NCBI RefSeq assembly: GCF_012273015.1 | Contig: NZ_CP050954.1 | Coordinates: 4,626,583 to 4,690,582, forward strand | Direction of reading: 5' to 3' | Source: Hymenobacter sp. BT18 | GTDB lineage: Bacteria > Bacteroidota > Bacteroidia > Cytophagales > Hymenobacteraceae | Length of the DNA stretch: 64,000 nucleotides | Shown: positions 41,497-49,915 of the stretch, piece by piece | Layout: each line of letters opens with the position of its first letter | Numbering within the stretch: the first letter of the stretch is position 1 | Notes under the pieces: generated by a model | Database searches by the model: none | What the model was told of the DNA's origin: nothing | Seen by the model: only the letters and a program-made list of their open reading frames with translations | Position numbers and translations under genes: made by a program

Positions 41497-42072
41497 TCAT
41501 CTTTTACCGTACTCTAGTTGCTCAGATACTGGCTTGGATGGATAAAGTTTTGTGAAAAACTTTCCGCCTTTCTGATTTTCATACTCCAACAGTATATAGT
41601 CAATATTTTTACCCGACGATAATTCGCGCTCTATTTGCTCTCGCTTACTAACCTCAGCTTGATATGTAGCACGTTTTTTAATATCAAATTGAATGCGTTG
41701 ATGACCTAGTAATGGTTGTGTATTATCTATCTGTTGCCGATTGAAAGGCGATAAAGCACCTGAAATCATGATGCCCCCGGTAATATTATAGGATACATGA
41801 GGCGAGTTATTAGTGATAAAAATTGAATGAGAAAAATCACCCTGATAAATGCCGATGGCATTGGGCCGAGTGTATAACTCATGCTCTGGTACAGACTTGT
41901 CAATGAAACCTTGGAATCCACTTGAGTACGAGCCAGACTCCATCCGGATTGCGAGTTTGGGTTGATTAAATTTTGCCAACCATCCAGACAAAAAGGGAAT
42001 GCCAGCACGGCTTATCAGGCCTAGTATTGTGGTAGAAAGGCTCATTGAGGAATCTTGAGGAGTTGGCTCCAT
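41497..42072 (-). CDS. Hypothetical protein with N-terminal membrane segment
   Basis: 191 residues from ATG 42072 (or Met10 at 42045). A weak hydrophobic N-terminal segment (LSTTILGLISRAGIPFLSGWL) is followed by a beta-rich soluble domain (SHSIFITNNSPHVSYNITGG, DYILLEYENQKGGKFFTKLY) with an intermediate Gln/Arg-rich helical part. AT-rich, no family recognised. It lies between the YD-like gene and the decayed icmF tail in the accessory zone. Confidence 0.55.
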   Translation of the reverse strand: MEPTPQDSSMSLSTTILGLISRAGIPFLSGWLAKFNQPKLAIRMESGSYSSGFQGFIDKSVPEHELYTRPNAIGIYQGDFSHSIFITNNSPHVSYNITGGIMISGALSPFNRQQIDNTQPLLGHQRIQFDIKKRATYQAEVSKREQIERELSSGKNIDYILLEYENQKGGKFFTKLYPSKPVSEQLEYGKR

Positions 42073-42116
42073 TTTAAATAAAAATTAATTGGAAAGGATT
42101 AGGTGCGTCTTAGCCC

Positions 42117-42247
42117 CTACATATTCCGCCGGTACTGCCCAACAACCTCAAATAGCGCATTCGTAACCTGCCCAGCGAGCAGAACTTCACGTTTCCATTA
42201 GCTCCTCGAAGAGCTTGCCGTTCTGGATAGCGACTTGTTGGAGTGGC
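42117..42247 (-). pseudogene. Decayed duplicate of the 3' end of icmF
   Basis: About 131 bp is clearly similar to the 3' end of the intact icmF gene at 42816-42950, including the same terminal codons and stop (AAT ATG TAG). It begins QQVAIQNGKLFEELMET in the mutase frame, then suffers two single-base deletions that shift the frame. It is therefore non-functional. Intact and decayed copies flank the DUF1493-like gene, which points to an insertion or duplication event at the icmF end. Confidence 0.85.
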
Positions 42248-42253
42248 TGTGAG

Positions 42254-42751
42254 CTATACCAGCACGAAACGTACCCGCTCCCGTTTCACGAAGTGTCCTG
42301 CGGCAGCGGAAGCTACTAAGTCGCCGATGGTCAGAATTTCATGCCGAGGTTTAGGTGTTGACGCGAAAGGGTTGCCTATGGGCTCCTTGATGAGGCTTAT
42401 AGCTGCTTTGGAGTTAAAGGGTAAGTAGACAAGTCCTATCAATAACTTAGTGGTCCAGGCTACGGCGTAAACCGACAGAAAGAGTAGGAATACGATGAGG
42501 TGAAGTGGGTTGCCCTCGAAACCTTCAGGACTAATCAGGCCAGTGAAATCGAACTTGGATACATCAACCCTGAACTGCTCAGAGAATTCAAGCAACAATT
42601 CTTCGGTTTCGAGCCCGACAACGCACATGTCTTCTTCTACTCCGGTACGTAGGCCGTATTCCGCTTTACAGCCTAGCCGATCCTCAACGAAGGCAGGCAC
42701 CTGCTCTGCAGCCCGGCGTAAATCGGCGAAACGAACTTCAATGATTTCCAT
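42254..42751 (-). CDS. DUF1493-like protein
   Basis: 165 residues from ATG 42751 (MEIIEVRFADLR). The N-terminal 85 residues resemble DUF1493: VPAFVEDRLGCKAEYGLRTG, then an acidic VEEDMCVVGLETEELLLEF and SEQFRVDVSKFDF, which is acyl-carrier-like in layout. A hydrophobic region follows (LHLIVFLLFLSVYAVAWTTK). The Ser of a phosphopantetheine site (DSL) is absent, so carrier activity is doubtful. The gene is enclosed by two copies of the icmF tail and is likely a cargo gene. Confidence 0.65.
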   Translation of the reverse strand: MEIIEVRFADLRRAAEQVPAFVEDRLGCKAEYGLRTGVEEDMCVVGLETEELLLEFSEQFRVDVSKFDFTGLISPEGFEGNPLHLIVFLLFLSVYAVAWTTKLLIGLVYLPFNSKAAISLIKEPIGNPFASTPKPRHEILTIGDLVASAAAGHFVKRERVRFVLV

Positions 42752-42753
42752 AA

Positions 42754-42800
42754 GAATATGAAAGGGTGCTACCTCAGCAAGGTAACACCCTTTCATATTC
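42754..42800. terminator. Terminator hairpin downstream of icmF
   Basis: The arms 42754-42773 and 42781-42800 match at 19 of 20 positions with a 7-nt loop. It starts 2 bp from the DUF1493 start codon and is the expected terminator of the minus-strand icmF gene ending at 42816. Confidence 0.7.
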
Positions 42801-42815
42801 AACCAAATAGACTGT

Positions 42816-45800
42816 CTACATATTCCGGCGGTACTGCCCGCCAACCTCAAACAGCGCATTCGTAATCTGGCCCAGTGAGCAGAACTTTACCGTTTCCATC
42901 AACTCCTCGAAGAGGTTGCCGTTCTGGATGGCTACTTGCTGGAGTTGCCGGAGGCGGGTTTCGGTCTGGTCGGCGTTGCGGGTGTGCAGGATGTTGAGCA
43001 TCTCAATCTGGTACTGCTTTTCCTCTTCCGTGGCCCGGATAACCTCGGCGGGCACCACCGTGGGCGAGCCTTTGGAGGAGAGGAAGGTATTCACGCCGAT
43101 GATGGGATACTCGCCCGTGTGCTTGAGCATCTCGTAGTGCATGCTTTCCTCCTGAATCTTGCCGCGCTGGTACATGGTTTCCATGGCGCCCAGCACGCCG
43201 CCGCGCTCCGTGATGCGGTCAAACTCCATCAGCACGGCCTCTTCCACCAGGTCGGTGAGCTCCTCGATGATGAAGGAGCCCTGCAGCGGGTTTTCGTTTT
43301 TGGCTAAGCCCAGCTCCCGGTTGATGATGAGCTGAATGGCCATAGCCCGGCGCACCGATTCCTCGGTGGGGGTGGTAATGGCCTCGTCGTAGGCGTTGGT
43401 GTGCAGGGAGTTGCAGTTGTCGTAGATGGCGTAGAGGGCCTGCAGGGTGGTTCGGATATCGTTGAAGTCGATTTCCTGGGCGTGCAGGCTCCGGCCGCTG
43501 GTCTGGATGTGGTACTTGAGCATCTGGCTCCGGGCGTCGGCGCCGTACTTGAGCTTCATGGCCTTGGCCCAGATGCGGCGCGCCACGCGGCCGATAACGG
43601 CGTATTCGGGGTCGATGCCGTTGGAGAAGAAGAACGACAGGTTCGGGGCGAAGTCGTTCACGTTCATGCCCCTGCTCACGTAGTACTCCACGAAGGTGAA
43701 GCCGTTGCTGAGCGTTAGGGCCAGCTGGGTGAGGGGGTTAGCCCCGGCCTCCGCAATGTGGTAGCCGGAAATAGACACCGAGTAGAAGTTGCGGACCTTC
43801 TCCTTGATAAAATACTCCTGCACGTCGCCCATCAGGCGCAGGGCAAATTCAGTGGAGAAGATGCAGGTGTTCTGGGCCTGGTCTTCCTTGAGAATGTCGG
43901 CCTGCACGGTGCCGCGCACCTGGCTGAGCGTACGTTTCTTGATGGTTTCGTACACGTCAGCGGGCAGCACTTGGTCGCCGGTCACGCCGAGCAGCATCAG
44001 GCCCAGGCCGTCGTTGCCCTGGGGAAGCTCGCCCTGATAGCGGGGGCGGTTGAGGCCCTTGTCGGCGTAAATCTGGTTGATCCTGGCTTCGACGTCTGCC
44101 TCTAAGCCTTGCTCTTTGATGTAGAGCTCACACTGCTGGTCGATGGCGGCGTTCATGAAGAAGGCAGCCAGGGTAGCGGCGGGGCCGTTGATGGTCATCG
44201 ACACCGAGGTGCTGGGGTTGGCCAGGTTGAAGCCGGAGTAGAGCTTCTTAGCGTCGTCGAGGCAGCAGATGCTCACGCCGGCGTTGCCAATTTTGCCGTA
44301 GATGTCGGGCCGGTGGTCGGGGTCCTCGCCGTAGAGGGTCACCGAGTCGAAGGCCGTGCTCAGGCGCTTGGCGGGCAAACCCATGCTCACGTAGTGGAAG
44401 CGGCGGTTGGTACGCTCGGGGCCACCTTCGCCAGCAAACATGCGGGTGGGGTCTTCGCCCTCACGCTTGAAGGGAAATACGCCGGCGGTGTAGGGAAACT
44501 CACCGGGCACGTTTTCCTGAAGCTGCCAGCGTAGCAAATCACCCCAGGCCGTGTAGCGCGGCAGGCTGACTTTGGGAATCTGCTGGTTACTCAGGCTGGT
44601 GGTGTGCGTCTGGATGCGGATTTCCTTGTCGCGCACCTTGAAGACGAACTCCGGGGCCTTGTAGGCGGCTACCTTTTGCGGCCAGGTCTCCAGGAGTTTC
44701 CAGTTTTGGCCGTCCAGACGGAGCTTGACCTCCTCGAAGGTGCTCTCCAGGCCGGCAATGAGGCTTCTTCCTCCGGCTCCGTTGCTGCCGTTCCCGCTGC
44801 CAGATCCGGTAGGGGTGTTTCCGAGGCTTTCGACGGCTCCGATGGCTTGTCGGATTCCATAGAGCTGCTGAGCAACGTCAGCTTGTTTTTGAACCCACTG
44901 ATCATATTGGCGGTTGGTTTCGGCTATTTCGGAAAGGTAACGGGTGCGGTGGGGCGGAATGATATAAATCTTCTCCGAGTTTTCCTGGCTGGTTTCGAGC
45001 TGGGACGCGAAGGGCACGCCGGTTTTGGCTTCCACCGTGGCCAGCACGGCGCGGTAGAGGCGGTTCATGCCGGGGTCGTTGAACTGGGAGGCAATGGTGC
45101 CGAACACGGGCATAGAGTCCAGGGGCTTTTCCCAGTGGCCGTGGTTGCGCTGGTACTGCTTGCGCACGTCGCGCAGGGCGTCGAGGGCCCCGCGCTTGTC
45201 GAACTTGTTGAGGGCAATGACGTCGGCGAAGTCGAGCATGTCGATTTTCTCCAGCTGAGTGGCCGCCCCGTACTCGGGCGTCATCACGTAGAGGCTGGCA
45301 TCGGAGTGCTCGATGATTTCGGTGTCGGACTGGCCGATGCCGGAAGTTTCGAGGATGATGAGGTCGAAGCCGGCGGCGCGCACTACGTCCACGGCGTCCT
45401 GCACGTACTTGCTCAACGCCAAGTTGCTTTGGCGGGTGGCCAGGCTGCGCATGTACACCCGGGGCGAGTTGATGGAGTTCATCCGGATCCGGTCACCCAG
45501 CAGGGCCCCGCCGGTTTTGCGCTTCGAGGGGTCGACGGAGATGATGGCAATGGTCTTCTCGGGGAAGTCCATCAGGAAACGGCGCACCAGCTCGTCCACC
45601 AAACTCGACTTACCAGCCCCACCGGTGCCGGTGATGCCCAGAATTGGGGTCTTGGTAACGGTGGCAGAGGAGTCGAGGCGCTGGTCGTTGCTGCCTTCGG
45701 CCTGCTGGAAGTCGGCCACCAGTTGGGCTTTCACCCGCTCAAACTCTTCGGGGAAGTTCTCGGCGGCCGAAATCAGGCGGCCGATGCTGCGGGCGTCTTT

Positions 45801-46286
45801 CTCCTTTACGTGGTTGACCTCGCCGTTCAGGTTCTGGCCGGTGGGGAAGTCGCAGCGCTGGAGCAAGTCGTTGATCATGCCCTGCAGGCCCATGGCGCGG
45901 CCGGCGTCGGGGGAGTAGATCTGCTCGATACCGTAGGCGTGCAGGTCCTCAATTTCGGTGGGCAGAATCACGCCGCCCCCGCCGCCGAACAGGCGGATGT
46001 GGCCCGCGCCCCGCTCCTTGAGCAGGTCGTGCATGTACTTAAAGTACTCGTTGTGGCCGCCCTGGTAGGAGGTAATGGCAATGGCCTGGGCATCTTCCTG
46101 GATGGCGCAGTCCACGATTTCCTGCACTGAGCGGTTGTGACCCAGGTGGATTACTTCGGCGCCGCTGCTCTGGATGATGCGGCGCATGATGTTGATGGCG
46201 GCATCGTGGCCGTCGAACAGGGCGGCGGCCGTTACGATGCGGATATGGTTTTTCGGCTTATACGGAGCGGCGGGAGCTGCTTGCAT
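42816..46286 (-). CDS. icmF: Fused isobutyryl-CoA mutase IcmF
   Basis: 1156 residues: one polypeptide with an N-terminal B12-binding domain, a MeaB-type G-protein chaperone domain and a C-terminal mutase barrel. Visible: adenosylcobalamin loop LFDGHDAAIN with axial His near residue 27, RLFGGGGGVI, the P-loop TGTGGAGKSSLVDEL near residue 220, switch-like PSKRKTGGALLGDRIRM, a Gly/Ser-rich linker near residues 490-505, then PRYTAWGD and FPYTAGVFPFKREGEDPTRM. The FPYTAGVF motif replaces the YPFTRGIYPTMY type of methylmalonyl-CoA mutase, which favours isobutyryl/n-butyryl-CoA over methylmalonyl-CoA. Domain order and length agree with IcmF. Confidence 0.92.
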   Translation of the reverse strand: MQAAPAAPYKPKNHIRIVTAAALFDGHDAAINIMRRIIQSSGAEVIHLGHNRSVQEIVDCAIQEDAQAIAITSYQGGHNEYFKYMHDLLKERGAGHIRLFGGGGGVILPTEIEDLHAYGIEQIYSPDAGRAMGLQGMINDLLQRCDFPTGQNLNGEVNHVKEKDARSIGRLISAAENFPEEFERVKAQLVADFQQAEGSNDQRLDSSATVTKTPILGITGTGGAGKSSLVDELVRRFLMDFPEKTIAIISVDPSKRKTGGALLGDRIRMNSINSPRVYMRSLATRQSNLALSKYVQDAVDVVRAAGFDLIILETSGIGQSDTEIIEHSDASLYVMTPEYGAATQLEKIDMLDFADVIALNKFDKRGALDALRDVRKQYQRNHGHWEKPLDSMPVFGTIASQFNDPGMNRLYRAVLATVEAKTGVPFASQLETSQENSEKIYIIPPHRTRYLSEIAETNRQYDQWVQKQADVAQQLYGIRQAIGAVESLGNTPTGSGSGNGSNGAGGRSLIAGLESTFEEVKLRLDGQNWKLLETWPQKVAAYKAPEFVFKVRDKEIRIQTHTTSLSNQQIPKVSLPRYTAWGDLLRWQLQENVPGEFPYTAGVFPFKREGEDPTRMFAGEGGPERTNRRFHYVSMGLPAKRLSTAFDSVTLYGEDPDHRPDIYGKIGNAGVSICCLDDAKKLYSGFNLANPSTSVSMTINGPAATLAAFFMNAAIDQQCELYIKEQGLEADVEARINQIYADKGLNRPRYQGELPQGNDGLGLMLLGVTGDQVLPADVYETIKKRTLSQVRGTVQADILKEDQAQNTCIFSTEFALRLMGDVQEYFIKEKVRNFYSVSISGYHIAEAGANPLTQLALTLSNGFTFVEYYVSRGMNVNDFAPNLSFFFSNGIDPEYAVIGRVARRIWAKAMKLKYGADARSQMLKYHIQTSGRSLHAQEIDFNDIRTTLQALYAIYDNCNSLHTNAYDEAITTPTEESVRRAMAIQLIINRELGLAKNENPLQGSFIIEELTDLVEEAVLMEFDRITERGGVLGAMETMYQRGKIQEESMHYEMLKHTGEYPIIGVNTFLSSKGSPTVVPAEVIRATEEEKQYQIEMLNILHTRNADQTETRLRQLQQVAIQNGNLFEELMETVKFCSLGQITNALFEVGGQYRRNM

Positions 46287-46328
46287 TACGGGGTGGAGTT
46301 GGGTGGAATTTGGGTGAGCGAAGGTACA

Positions 46329-46362
46329 AAAAAAGCCCCGGCGGGGAGGCCGGGGCTTTTTT
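46329..46362. terminator. Terminator of the SUKH-like gene
   Basis: AAAAAAGCCCCGGC / GCCGGGGCTTTTTT, a perfect 14-bp stem with 6-nt loop. It begins right after the SUKH-like gene stop (46364 on the minus strand) and lies in the 77-bp icmF 5' leader. Confidence 0.85.
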
Positions 46363-46363
46363 G

Positions 46364-46723
46364 TTACCAGTCTTCCTTTAGATAGACGAGCAACTCGTCC
46401 ACCGATTTACCAACGAAAACGGCTTCCTCTTGGACGTTGCCGATGAACGGTAAGGTGTAGATGGCACCAGTAGCTTTTTCTATGGCACAGGCCTCGCCGA
46501 TTTCGTACGTGCCGATCAGAAAGAAACCCGGATAATTCTCGGCTGCTTCGTAGTCGTTATTAATACCGATAAGTTTATCGAGACGCCACAAAAGCAGGCA
46601 TTTGCCATTAATAATCTCGAAATCAAGGATCTGTTCGTGCCCAGCACTCATCATATCCAAATACCCGAGCGGCAATAGGAAGTCAATTGATTGAAGAAAA
46701 TTAGTAGCCTCTTGATTGGTCAT
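46364..46723 (-). CDS. SUKH (SMI1/KNR4)-like protein
   Basis: 119 residues from ATG 46723 (MTNQEATNFL). The acidic alpha/beta sequence with FEIINGKCLLLWRLDKLIGI, YPGFFLIGTYEIGEACAIEK, a GAIYTLPFIG turn and a C-terminal FVGKSVDELLVYLKE is the SMI1/KNR4 (SUKH) pattern. Many relatives are immunity proteins that neutralise polymorphic or contact-dependent toxins, but others are house-keeping. No toxin gene is adjacent. It lies in the accessory zone, upstream of a terminator and downstream of the 21-bp array. AT-rich. Confidence 0.7.
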   Translation of the reverse strand: MTNQEATNFLQSIDFLLPLGYLDMMSAGHEQILDFEIINGKCLLLWRLDKLIGINNDYEAAENYPGFFLIGTYEIGEACAIEKATGAIYTLPFIGNVQEEAVFVGKSVDELLVYLKEDW

Positions 46724-46835
46724 AAGGTACTTCAACTTGACCTAAATAGAGCACCAAGGTAGGAAAGTGAGTAGACATAAGCTTAGAGACACCGCTGAGG
46801 GGGGAGGCACGCACTAGTGAGCTTATTACAGACAA

Positions 46836-47107
46836 TGTCAACCGCGCGGCGAGTTCTGTCAGTTGCGCAATGGACTTTGTCAGACCCGCAGAAGACTTTG
46901 TCAATGGCGCGGAAGCCTTTGTCACTCGCGCGGAAGGCACTGCCACCGCGCAATGACCAATGTCAGTCGCGCATTAGACGTTGTCAGGGGCGCGGAAGGC
47001 ATTGTCAGTCCCGCAATAACCAAGTGTTGATGCGCGAGAGGTCGTGTCAGCGCCGCGGAAGACATTGTCAGGAGCGCGGAAGGCAATGTCAGGTATGCAG
47101 GCCGTTA
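46836..47107. repeat. Thirteen-unit degenerate 21-bp tandem repeat
   Basis: The gap 46724-47244 carries no convincing gene but does carry 13 units that begin TGTCA (one TGCCA, one TGTTG) at 46836, 46857, 46878, 46899, 46920, 46941, 46961, 46982, 47003, 47025, 47045, 47066 and 47087. The spacing is 21 bp nine times, otherwise 20 or 22. Units have the form TGTCA-n3-GCGCGGAAGGCnT or a CGCAAT variant. The period equals seven codons, so heptapeptide repeats open in several frames on both strands, but no start site or family supports coding. Confidence 0.85.
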
Positions 47108-47244
47108 AGTAATGGCGGCACGAGGAAGCCTAGGCTGCGGGAGTGTCACGAACTGCTACTGAGGCAGTAAGAGTGATAATTAAAGGAAGTAGATATTCAG
47201 TATGGGTCAGTAGGCATTCAACTCTGCTTGTTCACTTTGTTCGC

Positions 47245-48354
47245 CTACTTTCTAGTGGGGTAGCGCACCTGAAACGTATTGCCGCCCGCAAATAGCCAAG
47301 CCTTTTCCGGGCCGGTAAAGGCTGCAGAAGAGACGTTAGAGGCTATGGGTAGTTCTTCTTCCTGCCAACTGCGTCCGGTATCCGTGCTGTGGTAGGCATG
47401 GTAGGTATTCAGGGCTACCGTGGTGTCGGAGTAGGAAGCCAGCAAGGTGATGCTGCGGCCGGAAACGTGGAGGGCTTCTGCTAACAGCGGCTGGCCCTGG
47501 GAGAGGCCGAAGCTATGAATGCGGCTATAGCGTCCGGTCTGATGGTCGCGGCGCAGGAGCTGAATGGTTCCGGCTGGGTCGTCGCTGGCCAGCCAGAGGT
47601 TGCCGGCCGCGTCGGAAGCCACGGCTTTGTCGACGCGACCTTGCGGAATAACTTCTACCGTGGCGGCGGAGGTTGCCCAATTGATTTTGGCGAGATGCCT
47701 GCTGTAGTAGGGCGAGCCAGGGGAGGTGAGCAGCAGCCAGGAAGTGCCATCCGGCGTGTGTAGGCCCCAGGAAGCACTGCCCGACAAGGGCAGTGCGGCG
47801 CGCTGCCAGTGCCGTCCGCCGTCCGTCGTATGGTATATGAGCCGCAGGCCCTGCTCTTCATGATTGGTAAGGGCAAAGCCCTGGGTTGAGTCGGCGAAAG
47901 AAAGGCTGGTAATCTGGTGAGGGAGTACGCCTATCGGTTGCCAGCTCCGGCCCTGGTCCACAGAGCGCAGGAGCCGGGAAGAATCCCGCTGAGCGTCGGA
48001 CTCCTGGAGCTGAACCGCGAATACTACGGGCCCGGCCTTGGTAGTCAGCACAAACCGGCTCCCGGAGTCGCCGGTGGTTTTCTGCCAGTTGCGCCCTCCG
48101 TCAGTGGTCCGAAACAAGGTGGCAACCTGACCAGCACGGAAATCTGAACCCAAGCCACCCGCATCAGGAAGGATACTGCCCAGTACCAAGCCAGTGGAGT
48201 CGTTGATGAACAGCGTGGCCTCTGCATGAAAGCCAGTAAGCGGTAGGCCTTCTCCAGTTACCAGCTGCCAGGACGAAGAACTAGAGGAGCAACCCGCCGC
48301 GCCCACGCAGGTCAAGCAAAGCAGGAGGCGGTAACTACCAGGGTTGCGGTTCAT
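47245..48354 (-). CDS. BNR/YCF48-like beta-propeller lipoprotein
   Basis: 369 residues from ATG 48354 (lipobox VGAAGCSS near residue 22). The mature part is a beta propeller with Asp-box repeats: TTDGGRNWQK, SVDQGRSWQP, TTDGGRHWQR, STDTGRSWQEE, each preceded by an aromatic strand. This fits the BNR/sialidase-type or YCF48/photosystem assembly-type propellers that carry no catalytic residues. It is probably an exported binding or scaffolding protein; no ligand can be assigned. An alternative start nine bases upstream exists (48363). Confidence 0.85.
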   Translation of the reverse strand: MNRNPGSYRLLLCLTCVGAAGCSSSSSSWQLVTGEGLPLTGFHAEATLFINDSTGLVLGSILPDAGGLGSDFRAGQVATLFRTTDGGRNWQKTTGDSGSRFVLTTKAGPVVFAVQLQESDAQRDSSRLLRSVDQGRSWQPIGVLPHQITSLSFADSTQGFALTNHEEQGLRLIYHTTDGGRHWQRAALPLSGSASWGLHTPDGTSWLLLTSPGSPYYSRHLAKINWATSAATVEVIPQGRVDKAVASDAAGNLWLASDDPAGTIQLLRRDHQTGRYSRIHSFGLSQGQPLLAEALHVSGRSITLLASYSDTTVALNTYHAYHSTDTGRSWQEEELPIASNVSSAAFTGPEKAWLFAGGNTFQVRYPTRK

Positions 48355-48395
48355 GGGTAGCAAGGTAACAACGCCTGCGTATCATTCGGGTACCG

Positions 48396-49256
48396 TTACT
48401 TCTCCTCCGTCAGCACGGTGAAGTACAGGCTGGGCAGCAGGTTATGGACGGTCCAGGCCGCCTGGCCGTTTTCGCGCTCTACCATGCCGGGCTGCTTCTG
48501 GCGCACCACGGGAATGGAGAAATACTTGTTTTCGGGGGCTTGCTTTTCGCTTTGCAGCCACTGCAGGGTGGCGGCTACGGGCTCACCGTTGAGCACGAGG
48601 TGGTAAGGCCGCAAATCCAGCTTAAGCCAGCCGGTACGGGAAGGCGGGCAGAGGAGCTGTACATCCTGGGTGCTAAGCAGCTGGTCGGGGCGGTTGCCGC
48701 GCACGGTGTACAGGTTGAGCCGAAAGCGCAACCGCTCGTACTTGTTGTCGGTGAAATAGACGTAGAGTTCTTCCAGGTAGGAGCGGCGCCCAGGGGTAAG
48801 TAACGTCCCCAGCTCCCAGCCCCACTCATCATCAACGGTGGTTTTACCCGAACTGCCGGCCATCCAGCGGACATCGGCTTTTTCGGCGGTGCGGCCCAGC
48901 TTGGCCGGCTGCACCTTACGGCTTTGAATGGTGACGCCTTCGAGCACCTGGTGCAGGGGTTGGAGCTGAAACACGCGCTGCCCGGCCTGCCACTGAGCTG
49001 GTGCTACCACATAGGGCATAAAGCCCACGCAGGACACGATGAGGGTGTCGCGTAAATCGGGTGGGAGGCGCAACAGGTAACGGCCCTGCTCATCGGCTGC
49101 GGTGCCAATAGCCTTGCCCGGCACGCCCAGAATGGCAAACGGCACCGGCTCCTTGGTTTGGGCATTGAGCACCTGGCCCGTGGCGGTTACCGTTTGGGCC
49201 CAGCCAGTAAAACTAACCACACTCACCAGCAGGAACAGACAAAGTTTATACACCAC
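48396..49256 (-). CDS. Exported protein with carboxypeptidase regulatory-like domain
   Basis: About 286 residues if the GTG at 49256 starts translation (signal peptide VVYKLCLFLLVSVVSFTGWAQ). A longer frame to 49361 exists but its start sits on the arm of a terminator hairpin, so it is rejected. After the signal comes a CarboxypepD_reg-like beta sandwich (ATGQVLNAQTKEPVPFAILG, GTAADEQGRYLLRLP, LIVSCVGFMPYV). The rest is an extended beta-rich domain of unknown type (YVYFTDNKYERLRFRLNLY). Similar domains mark the N-terminus of TonB-dependent transporters, but no barrel follows. Confidence 0.65.
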   Translation of the reverse strand: MVYKLCLFLLVSVVSFTGWAQTVTATGQVLNAQTKEPVPFAILGVPGKAIGTAADEQGRYLLRLPPDLRDTLIVSCVGFMPYVVAPAQWQAGQRVFQLQPLHQVLEGVTIQSRKVQPAKLGRTAEKADVRWMAGSSGKTTVDDEWGWELGTLLTPGRRSYLEELYVYFTDNKYERLRFRLNLYTVRGNRPDQLLSTQDVQLLCPPSRTGWLKLDLRPYHLVLNGEPVAATLQWLQSEKQAPENKYFSIPVVRQKQPGMVERENGQAAWTVHNLLPSLYFTVLTEEK

Positions 49257-49360
49257 AGAGAAGCGGATATTAATAGCTAGGCAGTTTCCGGACAATGTAG
49301 AGAAAAGGAAACGAAGTAAAGTAGCGCTACTGAAGGAGGGAAGCAGCCGGCCAGCCACCA

Positions 49361-49400
49361 TAACAACGCCAGCCTACCCGTAGGCCGGCTGGCGTTGTTA
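49361..49400. terminator. Terminator hairpin
   Basis: TAACAACGCCAGCC at 49361-49374 pairs with GGCTGGCGTTGTTA at 49387-49400. It lies downstream of the minus-strand gene at 49421-49777. Confidence 0.75.
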
Positions 49401-49420
49401 TGGCCCCAGCAATGGTTGCT

Positions 49421-49777
49421 TTAGGAGTGTGCCGCCTTCTTTTCCAGGGCCTGCAGCAGCTCATCGGCCGCCTGTTCAATGTCGTGGTAGCCTTGCTGAG
49501 CCGCCCGCTCCTTGGCCGCAATGAGCCCGTCGCGGTGCACAGTTTTGAAGTCGCCGTAGGGAAAGTGGTAGCGGCCTTTGGTGTCTTCGCCCTTGGTCTC
49601 GTCGAGGCCCAGGTGCCACTGGCCGTATTCGGCTATTTCGTGCTTTTCCAGGAACTTGTTTTCCTGGCTGGTATCAGGGTTGTGCTGGCCCCAGTGGCCC
49701 TGGTCGTTTTTGAGTTTGCCGTCGGCAATCAGCTGCTTAGCAAACTTCATGGCGGCCGTGTTCAGGTGTAGGCTCAT
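49421..49777 (-). CDS. Conserved hypothetical protein
   Basis: 118 residues, soluble, charged. Sequence features WGQHNPDTSQENKFLEKHEI, YGQWHLGLDETKGEDTKGRY, HFPYGDFKTVHRDGLIAAKE and a C-terminal helix QGYHDIEQAADELLQALEKK look strongly conserved in style, with aromatic-Asp pairs, but I do not know a name or function. It is likely cytoplasmic. Terminator follows; upstream gap to the membrane-protein gene is 138 bp. Confidence 0.65.
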   Translation of the reverse strand: MSLHLNTAAMKFAKQLIADGKLKNDQGHWGQHNPDTSQENKFLEKHEIAEYGQWHLGLDETKGEDTKGRYHFPYGDFKTVHRDGLIAAKERAAQQGYHDIEQAADELLQALEKKAAHS

Positions 49778-49915
49778 GGCGGGTGGACGTTAGGGTATGA
49801 TACCCTTTGCTTACGCACACCTTTTCAGCAGGTTCACCGGCTGGCTGACTAGTCCCGGGGGCTAAGCGCCGTTGCGTATAAGCACAGATTGCCGTTTTTT
49901 ATAAACTGCCAGCGC

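Noticed and set aside
44604..46130. A 508-codon open frame antisense to icmF
   Set aside because: High-GC codon usage of icmF opens the opposite strand. It has no family features, and the sense strand has clear mutase and GTPase motifs.
46836..47107. CRISPR array
   Set aside because: Period 21 bp with no unique spacers of 25 bp or more, repeat units degenerate, and no cas genes in view.
49361..49361. Upstream ATG for the regulatory-domain protein
   Set aside because: It lies on the arm of a terminator hairpin and puts the signal peptide over 35 residues in; the GTG at 49256 is better.
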